Shown here: piece by piece, positions 55,201 through 63,690 of the stretch
Numbering within the stretch: position 1 is the stretch's first letter
Layout of the letters: each line of letters opens with the position of its first letter
Assembly: GCF_031679605.1 (NCBI RefSeq)
Contig: NZ_CP117522.1
Location: 6,820,001-6,884,000 of the forward strand
Direction: 5' to 3'
Source: Streptomyces luomodiensis
Lineage (GTDB): Bacteria > Actinomycetota > Actinomycetes > Streptomycetales > Streptomycetaceae
Length of the DNA stretch: 64,000 nt
The notes under the pieces: model-generated
Told to the model about the DNA's origin: nothing
Databases searched by the model: none
What the model saw: only the letters and a program-made list of their open reading frames with translations
Made by a program: the position numbers and the translations under genes

Positions 55201-56221
55201 TGTCCGGGCGGCTGTCCAGGGGCTCGAGCAGATCCTCGGAGTTGCCCTGGCGGATCTGCTTGAAGCGGCTGAGCGCCTCGTTCTCCTTGTCCACCGCCGT
55301 TCTGGCGAAGCGGCGGTCGTTGGCGGAGAAGTCGGCGCCCTTGGGGTCGGCGAGGGCGGCGCTGATGAGCGCGCGCTGGATGGAGGCGTACTCCTTGGCG
55401 GAGGAGAAGGTGGCGAGCGCGCGGGTGTTGTTGATCATCGCGCGGTTGCTGGTCGCCTGCGCCATGTCCTGGGAGAGCGACAGCAGCGAGTTGATCAGCT
55501 CGTTGTAGTCCTGGACGGTCAGCGAGTAGTACTGACTGTTGTCGTACGCATTGTCGCGGACCTCGTTGATCTTGCCGAGCTGACGGTCGATGTTGACGAG
55601 CGTGGACTGGACACCGGCCATCGACTGGTCGCCGGGGTCGATCTTGTGCGTGGCGTCGCGGAAGGCCGCGATGGCGCGATTGGTGTCCTCGCGGGTGGAG
55701 ACGACCCGGTCGTCCTTGTCGTTGCCCTTGCCGGCCAGCGGACCGGCCGACTTGTCGCGCTCCTCCTGGAGCGCGCTGGCCAGCTGGGTGGCCTGCTGCG
55801 TCATCTCGGTGAGCAGCTTCATCTGGTCGAGCTGCTGGATGTTCTCCAGCGAGCCCTCGATGCGCAGCGCCCCCAGGGTGGTCGCGGCGACCACCGGGAG
55901 CGCGAGCAGGGAGACCAGTCGGGTGCTGATGCGCCAGTTGCGCAGGGCCAGGCGGCTGCCGGGCCCGCTGGGGCCGCCGGGGGTCTTCGGCTTGGCCGGC
56001 TGGTCCGCGGCCTCTCCGCCGCCGGGCGCACTGGGCCGGGTGGCGCTCCGCGCACCGGACTCGGGGCTCTGATCGCCCGGCGTCCTGCCGTTGCTCTGGG
56101 CGCGCTGGGGCGAGGAGCCGCGGTCGGCCCCGCCACGCGGCTCCGGGTCCGCCGAAGCTTCCCCTCGGCCCTGGCGGGCCTGGGGAGCCCCCACACCATC
56201 CCTCTTGAAACGTCCCTGCAC
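52202..56221 (-). CDS. cvnA1: Conservon sensor kinase-like protein CvnA (cvn1)
   Basis: 1339-aa sensor with first helix about 103 (VSLLALPVVAATTLGALRI), NIT-like sensor region, second helix about 407 (GALILLVLGVSLVGAFVVA), HAMP, and an ATP-binding domain (LAELLENATSFSSPQTKVKV; EIHDTGIGLSPEDL; RMGLFVVGRLSLRHGIRI). The long Pro/Gly-rich tail (about 730-1339) has GDTG(E/Q/T/A)F repeats and ends with the conserved SGLPRRVPRANLVEGAA block also seen in cvnA2. GTG 56221 chosen by analogy with cvnA2 (GAGG upstream); the frame is open to 56431. Confidence 0.9.
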   Translation of the reverse strand: MQGRFKRDGVGAPQARQGRGEASADPEPRGGADRGSSPQRAQSNGRTPGDQSPESGARSATRPSAPGGGEAADQPAKPKTPGGPSGPGSRLALRNWRISTRLVSLLALPVVAATTLGALRIEGSLENIQQLDQMKLLTEMTQQATQLASALQEERDKSAGPLAGKGNDKDDRVVSTREDTNRAIAAFRDATHKIDPGDQSMAGVQSTLVNIDRQLGKINEVRDNAYDNSQYYSLTVQDYNELINSLLSLSQDMAQATSNRAMINNTRALATFSSAKEYASIQRALISAALADPKGADFSANDRRFARTAVDKENEALSRFKQIRQGNSEDLLEPLDSRPDIKAATMYADRAVRDPEGLKAEKRTDLDWYDQDSIKIEEMSKIEETLLSEMQQKARELRDSAQQDAILNGALILLVLGVSLVGAFVVARSMVRSLRRLQDTAQEVSQKRLPELVKQLSESDPQDVDTSVESVGVHSRDEIGRVAAAFDDVHREAVRLAAEQALLRGNVNAMFTNLSRRSQGLIQRQLSLISELESREADPDQLSSLFKLDHLATRMRRNGENLLVLAGEEPGRRWTRPVPLVDVLRAAASEVEQYERIELSSVPATEVAGRVVNDLVHLLAELLENATSFSSPQTKVKVTGHALPDGRVLVEIHDTGIGLSPEDLAAINERLASPPTVDVSVSRRMGLFVVGRLSLRHGIRIQLRPSDSGGTTALVMLPVDVAQGGRKPAPQGPGGKAGQGGQDAAGGGQGNGSAGLLGSSPSRRQVPGGGPRTALPGQATGSGLPTRPVGAGAGPSGGAPSGGTNFFEGGRPPGPRPSTPSGPGAQGGPGVQGGPDSSGRPSLPQRGERPTVAPPTGTPARADAGDQGGRPQLPTRGPAPELPAPTQPGTSWGARRAAAGEDDWPTAPRDAGDTPRGHEEFDSTGQFAQPDLGGTPERRDPFGNRGPGDTGELPQLGDGPSMFEPRRAPSGSRGGQGPGDTGQFQRPDYDRGPGDTGEFARPELGQGPGDTGAFQRPDVGGPGDTGEFARPELGQGPGNTGQFLHPELGQAPGDTGTFQRPDAGGPGDTGQFARPELGQGPGNTGQFLHPELGQAPGDTGTFQRPDAGGPGDTGEFARPDMGGTGEFPLPQGPQGEGRTGDPLPPAGPGDGRTPIFDTIESTWLRNQDEDPGAADFQDGGRRFPSESSAPEPTPGRPASAVPPLSSREPQSASRGTGEFAGSGANGTGLDGHDLTGSHWRTSPHNDERWRRAEQIREPAAGGITSSGLPRRVPRANLVEGAAHQPQQPDRTGPQVSRAPDDVRGRLTNLRRGIQQGRRAGTGLGDNHDRGIGPTYQQER
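52881..53146 (-). repeat. 132-bp coding tandem repeat in cvnA1
   Basis: Two near-identical 132-bp units (52881-53012, 53013-53144) give 44-residue repeats of the pattern GPGDTG.F..PE; a third, diverged copy continues to about 53290. In frame. Smaller GDTG pieces recur nearby down to 52840. Confidence 0.85.
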
Positions 56222-56417
56222 TAGCGTCGCAACCTCTGGACCAGGCGCCCCGCCGACGGTGCGGCGGAGCGGTGTCGAGTCGTGGGGGACCGCGATCCCC
56301 CCTGTCGGTCGTGAGTGACCGGCGCGCTTCCTTTCCTGTCGACAAGAGGAGCCCCCCGCCGCTCGGCGCCTCTGTGTTGCGCCCCCGTGCGCGCCGGCCG
56401 ATTCCTGCGGCGGTCCC

Positions 56418-56431
56418 GGGAATTCCAGCAC
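56418..56431. promoter_or_regulatory. Shared motif GGGAATTCCAGCAC upstream of cvnA1
   Basis: Same 14 nt as 50436-50449, here about 200 bp before the cvnA1 start and in the same orientation. The rest of 56222-56788 (567 bp) has no other gene; it must hold the divergent promoters of cvnA1 and the 69-aa gene. Confidence 0.45.
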
Positions 56432-56788
56432 AGTGCCGGATGCTGCAACAAGGGCAACGGAAAAGGCTGTGATGCGCGTGACGCTCAGTGCGGTCCTTAT
56501 TACCGGACGTAGAAAGCCATGTCGGCGATAACGGACTTTCGGTTACGAATCGATGGCCGCGACCTGGTGTCCGGCTAGCGATGATCAAGAGCGGAACGTC
56601 AGGTTCGGGTATGTGATGTCCGGTTGGTGCGATTGAATCGACCGCCCTCTATGAGGCATTTGCCCGATCGGTCGTGAGCAATATCACATGCTTGCGGCGA
56701 CTTTTCCTGTGAATCCATGGGCAAGGCGGCCTCTAGCCTGACGCTTTACAGAGCCGGTACGAACGACAAACAGCGAGGCATGGACCAA

Positions 56789-56998
56789 GTGAAGACGACG
56801 ATGATGTTCCGCTCCATAGCCAACCCGCGGCGCACCACCCTGGCGCACCTCAAGGACGTCAAGGAGATCAAGGACGTCGTGGACGCGGCGGAACTGCCGG
56901 CCGAGTCCGAGGAGGAGCGGCCGGAGCCCCGCGTCGAGTTGCCGAGCCGGACCGCGAACCCCAAGCGCACCGTGCTGACCGAGGTCCCGGGCCGCTGA
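56789..56998 (+). CDS. Small conserved hypothetical protein, 69 aa
   Basis: MKTTMMFRSIANPRRTTLAH then LKDVKEIKDVVDAAELP, a Glu/Pro-rich stretch, and SRTANPKRTVLTEVPGR. Two matching pieces (ANPRRTTLAHL and ANPKRTVLTEV) look like an internal repeat. GTG 56789 has GCGAGG 10 nt upstream; ATG 56780 and 56717 are alternatives. Function unknown; 120 bp before the FAH-family gene. Confidence 0.65.
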   Translation: MKTTMMFRSIANPRRTTLAHLKDVKEIKDVVDAAELPAESEEERPEPRVELPSRTANPKRTVLTEVPGR

Positions 56999-57118
56999 TC
57001 CCCCGGGTCGTGGCGGACACCACCACCGCCGGCGGGCGGGACGGCGGGGCGCGAGGCGCGGAGCGATAGCCTGGAGCGTCAGTCTCCAGCCAGTTCAGTC
57101 AAGGAGCCAAGGCTTCCC

Positions 57119-57910
57119 GTGCGCATCGCCAGATTCTCCATCGACGGCAACGTCGCCTTCGGCGTGGTGGAGGGCGAGCCGTCCGGTCAGGACGGTCCCG
57201 TCATCGACATCATCAAGGGCCATCCCTTCGCCGAATTCGAGCGCTCGGGCCAGAAGGTCCCGCTGAGCAAGGTCCGGCTGCTGCCGCCCGTCCTGCCCAA
57301 CAAGGTCGTCGCGATCGGGCGCAACTACGCCGAGCACGCGGCGGAGCTGGGCAACCAGGTCCCCGACGTCCCGGTCGTCTTCTTCAAGCCGTCCACCTCC
57401 GTGATCGGCCCCGGCGACCCCGTCGTCTACCCCTCCTTCTCCTCCGAGGTGCACCACGAGGCCGAGCTGGCCGTGGTCATCGGACGGATGTGCCGTGAGG
57501 TCCCGCGCGAGCGCGTCAAGGACGTCATCCTCGGCTACACCTGCGGCAACGACATCACGGCCCGCGACGCCCAGCAGCGCGAGAAGCAGTGGGCGCGGGC
57601 CAAGGGCTTCGACACCTCGTGCCCGCTGGGCCCCTGGGTGGAGACCGATATCGACCTGACGCGCGCCGGGGATCTCGGCATCATGTGCACCGTCAACGGT
57701 GAACAGCGTCAGCTCGGCCGGACGAGCGAGATGGTGCGCCCGATCGAGGATCTGATCGTGCACATCACCGAGGCGATGACGCTGCTCCCCGGCGACGTCG
57801 TGCTCACCGGCACCCCGGCGGGCGTCGGCCCGCTCTCCGTCGGCGACGAGGTCGCCGTCACCATCGAAGGCATCGGCACTCTCACCAACAAGGTGATCAA
57901 GCGTGGCTAG
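57119..57910 (+). CDS. Fumarylacetoacetate hydrolase family protein
   Basis: 263-aa FAH-fold enzyme (C-C bond hydrolase, decarboxylase or isomerase of beta-keto acids). Motifs: [34 protein letters not shown], metal Glu-x-Glu in [22 protein letters not shown], and [14 protein letters not shown]. Substrate unknown. AGGAG upstream of GTG 57119; TAGCCT at 57067-57072 could be the -10. Overlaps gltX by 8 nt, so the two are co-transcribed. Confidence 0.9.
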   Translation: MRIARFSIDGNVAFGVVEGEPSGQDGPVIDIIKGHPFAEFERSGQKVPLSKVRLLPPVLPNKVVAIGRNYAEHAAELGNQVPDVPVVFFKPSTSVIGPGDPVVYPSFSSEVHHEAELAVVIGRMCREVPRERVKDVILGYTCGNDITARDAQQREKQWARAKGFDTSCPLGPWVETDIDLTRAGDLGIMCTVNGEQRQLGRTSEMVRPIEDLIVHITEAMTLLPGDVVLTGTPAGVGPLSVGDEVAVTIEGIGTLTNKVIKRG

Positions 57911-59390
57911 CGCACCCTCCTCCGCCCCCGTGCGGGTTCGTTTCTGTCCCTCGCCGACCGGCAACCCCCATGTCGGCCTGGTCCGCACGGCCCTGTTCAA
58001 CTGGGCCTACGCCCGTCACCACGGCGGCACCCTGGTGTTCCGTATCGAGGACACCGACGCCGCGCGCGACTCCGAGGAGTCCTACGCGCAGCTGCTGGAC
58101 GCCATGCGCTGGCTGGGCTTCGACTGGGACGAGGGCCCCGAGGTCGGCGGCCCGCACGCCCCGTACCGCCAGTCGCAGCGGATGGACATCTACCGCGAGG
58201 TCGCGGACAAGCTGCTCCAGGCGGGCCACGCCTACCGCTGCTACTGCACCGCCGAGGAGCTGGAGGAGCGCCGCGAGGCGGCCCGCAAGGCCGGCCGGCC
58301 CTCCGGCTACGACGGCACCTGCCGCACCCTGACCGCCGAGCGGATCGCGGAGTACGAGGCCGAGGGACGCGACTCGATCGTCCGCTTCCGGATGCCGGAC
58401 GAGCCGATCACCTTCACCGACCTGGTGCGCGGTGAGCTGACCTTCACCCCCGAGAACGTCTCGGACTACGGCATCGTGCGGGCCAACGGCGCTCCCCTCT
58501 ACACGCTCGTCAACCCCGTCGACGACGCGCTGATGGAGATCACGCACGTGCTGCGCGGCGAGGACCTGCTGTCCTCCACCCCGCGCCAGATCGCGCTCTA
58601 CCGGGCGCTCGCCGAGATCGGCGTGGGCCCCGGCACGGTGCCGGTCTTCGGCCACCTCCCGTATGTCATGGGCGAGGGCAACAAGAAGCTCTCCAAGCGC
58701 GATCCGCAGTCCTCGCTGAACCTCTACCGGGAGCGCGGCTTCCTCCCCGAGGGGCTGCTCAACTACCTCTCCCTGCTGGGCTGGTCGCTCTCCGCCGACC
58801 GGGACGTCTTCTCGATGGAGGAGATGGTCGAGGCGTTCGACATCTCGGCGGTGAACGCCAACCCGGCGCGCTTCGACCTCAAGAAGGCCGAGGCGATCAA
58901 CGCGGACCACATCCGGCGGCTGGACGTGAAGGCGTTCATCGAGGCGTGCGAGCCCTGGCTGAAGGCCCCGCACGCACCGTGGGCCCCGGAGGCCTTCGAC
59001 CCGGCCGGCTTCGCGGCGCTGGCCCCGCTGGCCCAGACCCGGCTGACCGTCCTGTCCGACATCACCGCCAACGTGGACTTCCTCTTCCTCGACGAGCCGG
59101 TGGCGGACGAGGCGTCCTGGACCAAGGCGATGAAGCCGGGCGCCGACGCGCTGCTGGCCTCGGTCCGTACCCGGCTCGCCGAGGCGGACTGGGACGCCGA
59201 GACCCTGAAGGCCGCGGTCCTCGCGGCCGGCGAGGAGCACGGCCTCAAGCTGGGCAAGGCCCAGGCCCCGCTGCGTGTCGCCGTCACCGGCCGCACGGTC
59301 GGCCTGCCGCTGTTCGAGTCCCTGGAGGTCCTGGGCCGCGAGCGCACGCTGGCCCGGGTCGACGCGGCGCTGGCGAAGCTGGCCGGATAG
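57903..59390 (+). CDS. gltX: Glutamyl-tRNA synthetase
   Basis: 495-aa class I synthetase. HIGH-type motif [15 protein letters not shown]-type [10 protein letters not shown], and a C-terminal anticodon-binding domain. Streptomyces has no GlnRS, so this enzyme must charge both tRNA-Glu and tRNA-Gln; GatCAB then amidates the latter. Five genes for those two tRNAs start 168 bp downstream. GTG start within the FAH gene end. Confidence 0.96.
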   Translation: MASAPSSAPVRVRFCPSPTGNPHVGLVRTALFNWAYARHHGGTLVFRIEDTDAARDSEESYAQLLDAMRWLGFDWDEGPEVGGPHAPYRQSQRMDIYREVADKLLQAGHAYRCYCTAEELEERREAARKAGRPSGYDGTCRTLTAERIAEYEAEGRDSIVRFRMPDEPITFTDLVRGELTFTPENVSDYGIVRANGAPLYTLVNPVDDALMEITHVLRGEDLLSSTPRQIALYRALAEIGVGPGTVPVFGHLPYVMGEGNKKLSKRDPQSSLNLYRERGFLPEGLLNYLSLLGWSLSADRDVFSMEEMVEAFDISAVNANPARFDLKKAEAINADHIRRLDVKAFIEACEPWLKAPHAPWAPEAFDPAGFAALAPLAQTRLTVLSDITANVDFLFLDEPVADEASWTKAMKPGADALLASVRTRLAEADWDAETLKAAVLAAGEEHGLKLGKAQAPLRVAVTGRTVGLPLFESLEVLGRERTLARVDAALAKLAG

Positions 59391-59557
59391 GGACGCGGGG
59401 CGCCGCCCGTGCCCGCGCGGCGGCGCCACTCGCGGTGATACTCGTTTTGGTGGCCCGTCCACCATCGGGTAATGTTCTTCCTGCGCCGGACGGGCGGCCG
59501 AGAGGTCGGGCCGGAGGCGCAAACCAAACAAAACCCCTTACGGGGGTGGCGTTTTGG

Positions 59558-59629
59558 TGGGGTATGGTGTAATTGGCAGCACGAGTGATTCTGGTTCACT
59601 TAGTCTAGGTTCGAGTCCTGGTACCCCAG
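59558..59629 (+). tRNA. tRNA-Gln (CTG)
   Basis: 72 nt with acceptor TGGGGTA/TACCCCA, anticodon loop TTCTGGT (CTG), and T-loop GGTTCGAGTCC. No encoded CCA. Confidence 0.95.
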
Positions 59630-59679
59630 CAGGAGATTCCTCGGTTCTCTGGTGGATCTCTTGATCAAAGCAGGACCAA

Positions 59680-59752
59680 GCCCCCGTTGTGTAGCGGCCT
59701 AGCACGCTGCCCTCTCAAGGCAGTAGCGCCGGTTCGAATCCGGTCGGGGGTA
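59680..59752 (+). tRNA. tRNA-Glu (CTC), copy 1
   Basis: 73 nt; acceptor GCCCCCG/CGGGGGT, anticodon stem CTGCC/GGCAG with loop CTCTCAA (CTC), T arm GGTTCGAATCC. No CCA encoded. Confidence 0.95.
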
Positions 59753-59783
59753 CGGATCTCCTCGAAAGATGGAGATCGCTAGG

Positions 59784-59856
59784 GCCCCCGTTGTGTAGCG
59801 GCCTAGCACGCCGCCCTCTCAAGGCGGTAGCGCCGGTTCGAATCCGGTCGGGGGTA
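59784..59856 (+). tRNA. tRNA-Glu (CTC), copy 2
   Basis: 73 nt, same as copy 1 except for a compensated pair in the anticodon stem (CCGCC/GGCGG). Confidence 0.95.
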
Positions 59857-59869
59857 CTGGTCTATACCA

Positions 59870-59941
59870 TGGGCTATGGTGTAATTGGCAGCACGAGTGA
59901 TTCTGGTTCATTTAGTCTAGGTTCGAGTCCTGGTAGCCCAG
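59870..59941 (+). tRNA. tRNA-Gln (CTG), copy 2
   Basis: 72 nt. Acceptor stem TGGGCTA/TAGCCCA differs from copy 1 by a compensating change; loop position C/T differs (TTCACT, TTCATT). Anticodon CTG. Confidence 0.95.
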
Positions 59942-59978
59942 CGCTGTACATGATGCGCAGCAGCGTGTACGCAATCAG

Positions 59979-60051
59979 GCCCCCGTTGTGTAGCGGCCTA
60001 GCACGCCGCCCTCTCAAGGCGGTAGCGCCGGTTCGAATCCGGTCGGGGGTA
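59979..60051 (+). tRNA. tRNA-Glu (CTC), copy 3
   Basis: 73 nt, identical in sequence to copy 2. CCA follows in the DNA here, unlike the others. Confidence 0.95.
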
Positions 60052-60060
60052 CCAGCGAGC

Positions 60061-60089
60061 AGCCCTCCGCGACAGCGCGGAGGGCTTTT
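60061..60089 (+). terminator. Terminator after the tRNA cluster
   Basis: AGCCCTCCGC (60061-60070) pairs with GCGGAGGGCT (60077-60086), then TTT. Ends the tRNA transcript 10 nt after the last tRNA. Confidence 0.9.
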
Positions 60090-60100
60090 CCGTATCCCGG

Positions 60101-60286
60101 TCACTCTCCGAAGCGGCGGCCGGATTCCTCGGTTTGCGCCAGCCGCCGCAGGCTGAGCAGCACCGGTTCGTAGAGCACCGTGAGCGCCACCACGGCCTCG
60201 ATCCGCTCGGGCGGGTCGTTCCGGTCGGCCGCCGCGGGGAGCGCGCGGCCGACCGGTTGTCGCTGAAGCGGGCGTAAGGGCGCCAT
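60101..60286 (-). CDS. Small hypothetical protein, 61 aa
   Basis: The frame ends RIEAVVALTVLYEPVLLSLR...GRRFGE, a hydrophobic helix followed by a charged tail, which looks protein-like. No ribosome site is evident for ATG 60286, and this start would place a TTA codon at position 4; the true start could be further in. It may simply be an open frame. Confidence 0.35.
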   Translation of the reverse strand: MAPLRPLQRQPVGRALPAAADRNDPPERIEAVVALTVLYEPVLLSLRRLAQTEESGRRFGE

Positions 60287-60305
60287 GGGCGCCGTAAGGC
60301 GGTGA

Positions 60306-61022
60306 TCAATTTCCCCGGCGCAGTGCGTCCGTCAGGCGTGCTGCCGCGTCGATCACGGCCTGGGCGTGCATCCGGCCCGGGTGGCGGGTCAGCCGCTCGA
60401 TCGGTCCGGAGACCGAGACGGCGGCGACCACGCGGTTGGAGGGGCCGCGCACGGGGGCCGAGACGGATGCCACGCCGGGCTCCCGCTCGCCGATCGACTG
60501 GGCCCAGCCCCGCCGCCGTACGCCCGACAGGGCCGTGGCGGTGAAGCGGGCGCCTTGCAGCCCGCGGTGCAGTCGCTCGGGCTCCTCCCAGGCCATCAGC
60601 ACCTGGGCCGCCGAGCCGGCCTTCATGGGGAGGGTGGAGCCGACCGGCACGGTGTCCCGCAGTCCGGACAGCCGCTCGGCCGCGGCGACGCAGATGCGCA
60701 TGTCTCCCTGGCGCCGGTAGAGCTGCGCGCTCTCGCCGGTCACGTCCCGGAGGTGGGTGAGTACCGGACCGGCCGTGGCGAGCAGCCGGTCCTCGCCCGC
60801 CGCCGCGGCCAGCTCGGCCAGGCGCGGGCCCAGAATGAAGCGTCCCTGCATGTCCCGCGCCACCATCCGGTGGTGCTCGAGTGCTACCGCGAGCCGGTGT
60901 GCCGTGGGGCGGGCGAGACCGGTCGCCCCGACCAGTCCGGCGAGGGTGGCCGGACCGGACTCCAGGGCGCTCAGCACCAGAGCCGCCTTGTCGAGAACGC
61001 CGACACCGCTAGTGTTGTCCAT
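60306..61022 (-). CDS. ndgR: IclR family regulator NdgR
   Basis: 238-aa IclR-type regulator, the exact length I recall for S. coelicolor NdgR (AreB in S. clavuligerus), which controls leuCD and other amino-acid genes. N-terminal winged helix (DKAALVLSALESGPATLAGL, ATGLARPTAHRLAVALEHH) and a C-terminal ligand domain (DVTGESAQLYRRQGDMRICV, STLPMKAGSAAQVLMA). Divergent from leuC, with a palindromic site between them. ATG 61022; the frame is open upstream but overlaps leuC. Confidence 0.93.
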   Translation of the reverse strand: MDNTSGVGVLDKAALVLSALESGPATLAGLVGATGLARPTAHRLAVALEHHRMVARDMQGRFILGPRLAELAAAAGEDRLLATAGPVLTHLRDVTGESAQLYRRQGDMRICVAAAERLSGLRDTVPVGSTLPMKAGSAAQVLMAWEEPERLHRGLQGARFTATALSGVRRRGWAQSIGEREPGVASVSAPVRGPSNRVVAAVSVSGPIERLTRHPGRMHAQAVIDAAARLTDALRRGN

Positions 61023-61034
61023 GAAACGATACTC

Positions 61035-61055
61035 GCGTCTCACACTGTGAAACGC
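61035..61055. promoter_or_regulatory. Palindrome between ndgR and leuC, likely NdgR/AreB operator
   Basis: GCGTCTCACACTGTGAAACGC: 9 of 10 pairs match around a single central base. It lies 13 bp upstream of the ndgR ATG and 110 bp upstream of leuC. NdgR/AreB is reported to bind the leuC-ndgR intergenic region, so this is the best candidate site. Confidence 0.65.
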
Positions 61056-61164
61056 AAGTTCAATTTCCTGGGATACCCGCCACTCTGTAAATGGTGGGCC
61101 CGCAGACCAGGGCACGCACTCGACACGAGTTGGGCCGGCACTGGCGCCGGCCGGAGGGAAAGCG

Positions 61165-62595
61165 ATGGGACGGACACTCGCGGAGAAGGTCTGGGACGAC
61201 CATGTCGTCCGGCACGCCGAAGGCGAGCCTGACCTGCTCTTCATCGATCTGCACCTGCTGCACGAGGTGACCAGCCCGCAGGCGTTCGACGGCCTGCGCA
61301 AGGCGGGTCGCACGGTCCGTCGTACCGATCTCACCCTCGCGACCGAGGACCACAACACCCCCACGCTCGACATCGACAAGCCGATCGCGGACCCCGTCTC
61401 CCGCGCCCAGTTGGAGACGCTGCGCAAGAACTGCGCGGAGTTCGGCGTCCGTCTGCACCCGCTCGGCGATGTCGAGCAGGGCGTCGTCCACGTGGTGGGA
61501 CCGCAGCTGGGACTGACCCAGCCCGGGACGACCGTGGTCTGCGGTGACAGCCACACCTCGACCCACGGCGCCTTCGGCGCCCTCGCGTTCGGCATCGGCA
61601 CCAGCCAGGTCGAGCATGTGCTGGCGACCCAGACGCTGCCGCTCGCGCCGTTCAAGACCATGGCGATCACCGTCGAGGGCGAGCTGCCCGAGGGGGTCAC
61701 CGCCAAGGACCTGATCCTGGCGATCATCGCGAAGATCGGTACCGGCGGCGGTCAGGGCTATGTGATCGAATACCGCGGCTCCGCCATCGAGAAGCTCTCG
61801 ATGGAGGCCCGGATGACCGTGTGCAACATGTCCATCGAGGCGGGCGCCCGCGCGGGCATGATCGCCCCGGACGAGACCACCTTCGCCTATCTGGAGGGCC
61901 GCCCGCACGCCCCCCAGGGCGCCGACTGGGACGCCGCCGTCGCGTACTGGCGCACCCTGCGCAGCGACGACGACGCGGTCTTCGACCGTGAGGTCGTCAT
62001 CGACGCCTCCGAACTCGCCCCGTTCGTCACCTGGGGCACCAACCCCGGCCAGGGCGCGCCGCTGTCGGCCTCGGTTCCGGATCCCGCCTCCTTCGAGGAC
62101 GCCAGCGAGCGGTTCGCCGCCGAGAAGGCCCTGGAGTACATGGGTCTGACGGCGGGTCAGCCGCTGCGCGACATCACGGTGGACACCGTCTTCGTCGGTT
62201 CCTGCACCAACGGCCGCATCGAGGACCTGCGCTCCGCCGCCTCGGTGCTGTCCGGCCGTTCGGTGGCCGACGGCGTACGGATGCTGGTGGTCCCCGGCTC
62301 GGTGCGGGTCGCCCTCCAGGCCGTCGAGGAGGGTCTGGACAAGGTGTTCACCGCCGCCGGCGCCGAGTGGCGGCACGCGGGCTGCTCGATGTGCCTGGGC
62401 ATGAACCCCGACCAGCTCGCGCCCGGTGAGCGGTCGGCGTCCACGTCGAACCGCAACTTCGAGGGCCGGCAGGGCAAGGGCGGCCGGACCCACCTGGTCT
62501 CGCCGCAGGTCGCCGCCGCCACCGCGGTGCTCGGCCACCTGGCCTCGCCCGCCGACCTGTCCGACGCCGCCGTATCGACTCCCGTGGGGGCCTGA
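61165..62595 (+). CDS. leuC: 3-isopropylmalate dehydratase large subunit
   Basis: 476-aa aconitase-family [4Fe-4S] subunit for leucine synthesis. [40 protein letters not shown], and [13 protein letters not shown] with Fe-S cysteines. N-terminal [15 protein letters not shown] and [28 protein letters not shown] before the ATG. Six bp before leuD. Confidence 0.97.
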   Translation: MGRTLAEKVWDDHVVRHAEGEPDLLFIDLHLLHEVTSPQAFDGLRKAGRTVRRTDLTLATEDHNTPTLDIDKPIADPVSRAQLETLRKNCAEFGVRLHPLGDVEQGVVHVVGPQLGLTQPGTTVVCGDSHTSTHGAFGALAFGIGTSQVEHVLATQTLPLAPFKTMAITVEGELPEGVTAKDLILAIIAKIGTGGGQGYVIEYRGSAIEKLSMEARMTVCNMSIEAGARAGMIAPDETTFAYLEGRPHAPQGADWDAAVAYWRTLRSDDDAVFDREVVIDASELAPFVTWGTNPGQGAPLSASVPDPASFEDASERFAAEKALEYMGLTAGQPLRDITVDTVFVGSCTNGRIEDLRSAASVLSGRSVADGVRMLVVPGSVRVALQAVEEGLDKVFTAAGAEWRHAGCSMCLGMNPDQLAPGERSASTSNRNFEGRQGKGGRTHLVSPQVAAATAVLGHLASPADLSDAAVSTPVGA

Positions 62596-62601
62596 GCAGT
62601 C

Positions 62602-63195
62602 ATGGAAGCATTCACCACGCACACCGGCCGGGCCATCCCGCTGCGCCGCAGCAATGTGGACACGGACCAGATCATCCCGGCGCACTGGCTGAAGAAGGTC
62701 ACCCGCGACGGCTTCGAGGACGGACTCTTCGAGGCGTGGCGCAAGGACCCGGAGTTCGTGCTCAACAAGGCCGAGTACAAGGACGGAACGGTCCTGGTGG
62801 CCGGCCCCGACTTCGGCACCGGTTCCTCGCGTGAGCACGCGGTGTGGGCGCTGCAGAACTACGGCTTCAAGGCCGTCATCTCGTCCCGCTTCGCCGACAT
62901 CTTCCGCGGCAACTCCCTCAAGAACGGACTGCTGACCGTCGTCCTGCCGCAGGAGACCGTGGACCAGCTGTGGAAGCTGGTCGAGGCGGACCCCGCCGCG
63001 GAGGTCACCGTGGACCTCGTCGCCCGCCAGGTTCGAGCCGAGGGCATCACGGCTGATTTTGAGCTTGACGAGAACGCCAGGTGGCGACTCCTGGAGGGGC
63101 TGGACGACATCAGCCTCACCCTCCGGGAGGAGGAGCACATCGCCGCGTACGAGGCGCGCCGCCCCTCCTTCAAGCCGAGCACCGTGGAGGTCTGA
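62602..63195 (+). CDS. leuD: 3-isopropylmalate dehydratase small subunit
   Basis: 197-aa swivel domain that completes the LeuCD dehydratase. [16 protein letters not shown], the conserved [14 protein letters not shown] loop, and [17 protein letters not shown]. Co-transcribed with leuC. Followed by a long hairpin terminator. Confidence 0.97.
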   Translation: MEAFTTHTGRAIPLRRSNVDTDQIIPAHWLKKVTRDGFEDGLFEAWRKDPEFVLNKAEYKDGTVLVAGPDFGTGSSREHAVWALQNYGFKAVISSRFADIFRGNSLKNGLLTVVLPQETVDQLWKLVEADPAAEVTVDLVARQVRAEGITADFELDENARWRLLEGLDDISLTLREEEHIAAYEARRPSFKPSTVEV

Positions 63196-63231
63196 CCCCC
63201 CGGTTTCCCCTGCGTAGAGCGGGTTTGGCAA

Positions 63232-63265
63232 GATGCGCCGCCGGTCCTCGGACCGGCGGCGCATC
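63232..63265 (+). terminator. Terminator after leuCD
   Basis: 16-bp perfect arms (GATGCGCCGCCGGTCC / GGACCGGCGGCGCATC) around a 2-nt loop, 37 bp after leuD. No T tract. Confidence 0.9.
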
Positions 63266-63319
63266 GGCATGTTGAGGCCCCATGAAGCGACAACTCGCCT
63301 CAGATGGCACAATCAGTGC

Positions 63320-63565
63320 ATGGAACGCGACGGCCAACTCGAGCTCTACGGCCTCGTCGCCGACCGGCTCAAGGAAGCGCACGCAAAGGTGCGCGCACTG
63401 CAAGTCCCGGAGGGCGTACGGATGGCGCTGTCCCGGAAGCTGCTGGTCATCACCTCGGCGGCGAAACACGATCTCGCGGGCGCGGCAAAGCGTCTGGAGC
63501 GGTTGATGAACGACATCGACGAGGGGCGTTTCCCCCAAGATCCCGACACCGACGGAAGTCCGTGA
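63320..63565 (+). CDS. Small conserved protein between leuD and hupS, 81 aa
   Basis: MERDGQLELYGLVADRLKEA...SAAKHDLAGAAKRLERLMND then an acidic tail. Predicted to be mostly helical, charged and cytosolic; no recognised domain. ATG 63320 has no good ribosome site, but CACAAT lies 6 nt before it, matching a leaderless start. From memory a small gene sits here in other Streptomyces (about SCO5555). Function unknown. Confidence 0.7.
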   Translation: MERDGQLELYGLVADRLKEAHAKVRALQVPEGVRMALSRKLLVITSAAKHDLAGAAKRLERLMNDIDEGRFPQDPDTDGSP

Positions 63566-63610
63566 CGATCTAGTGCGTTGCGGCACAAGGGTGATTAGCC
63601 CGTTTCGTGT

Positions 63611-63639
63611 TTGATTTGCGGTATATATCTGCCTAACGT
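63611..63639 (+). promoter_or_regulatory. hupS promoter
   Basis: TTGATT (63611-63616), 17-bp gap, TAACGT (63634-63639), about 50 bp upstream of the GTG. Good HrdB-like spacing and sequence. Confidence 0.65.
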
Positions 63640-63690
63640 GCGAAAAAGCTTGAACACATTGATTCCGGCAATGCCTCCGAAGGGGAAGAC

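Noticed and set aside
45505..56221. Idea that one conservon is degraded
   Set aside because: All eight genes have intact frames, ribosome sites and family motifs; length differences are in low-complexity tails.
51893..56224. 1443-codon plus-strand open frame across cvnA1
   Set aside because: Antisense of cvnA1; its apparent repeats only reflect the GDTG repeats of the real gene.
59874..60309. Minus-strand frames over the tRNA cluster
   Set aside because: Produce the typical false peptide read from antisense tRNA (DSNRRYRLERAA-like); no gene expected.
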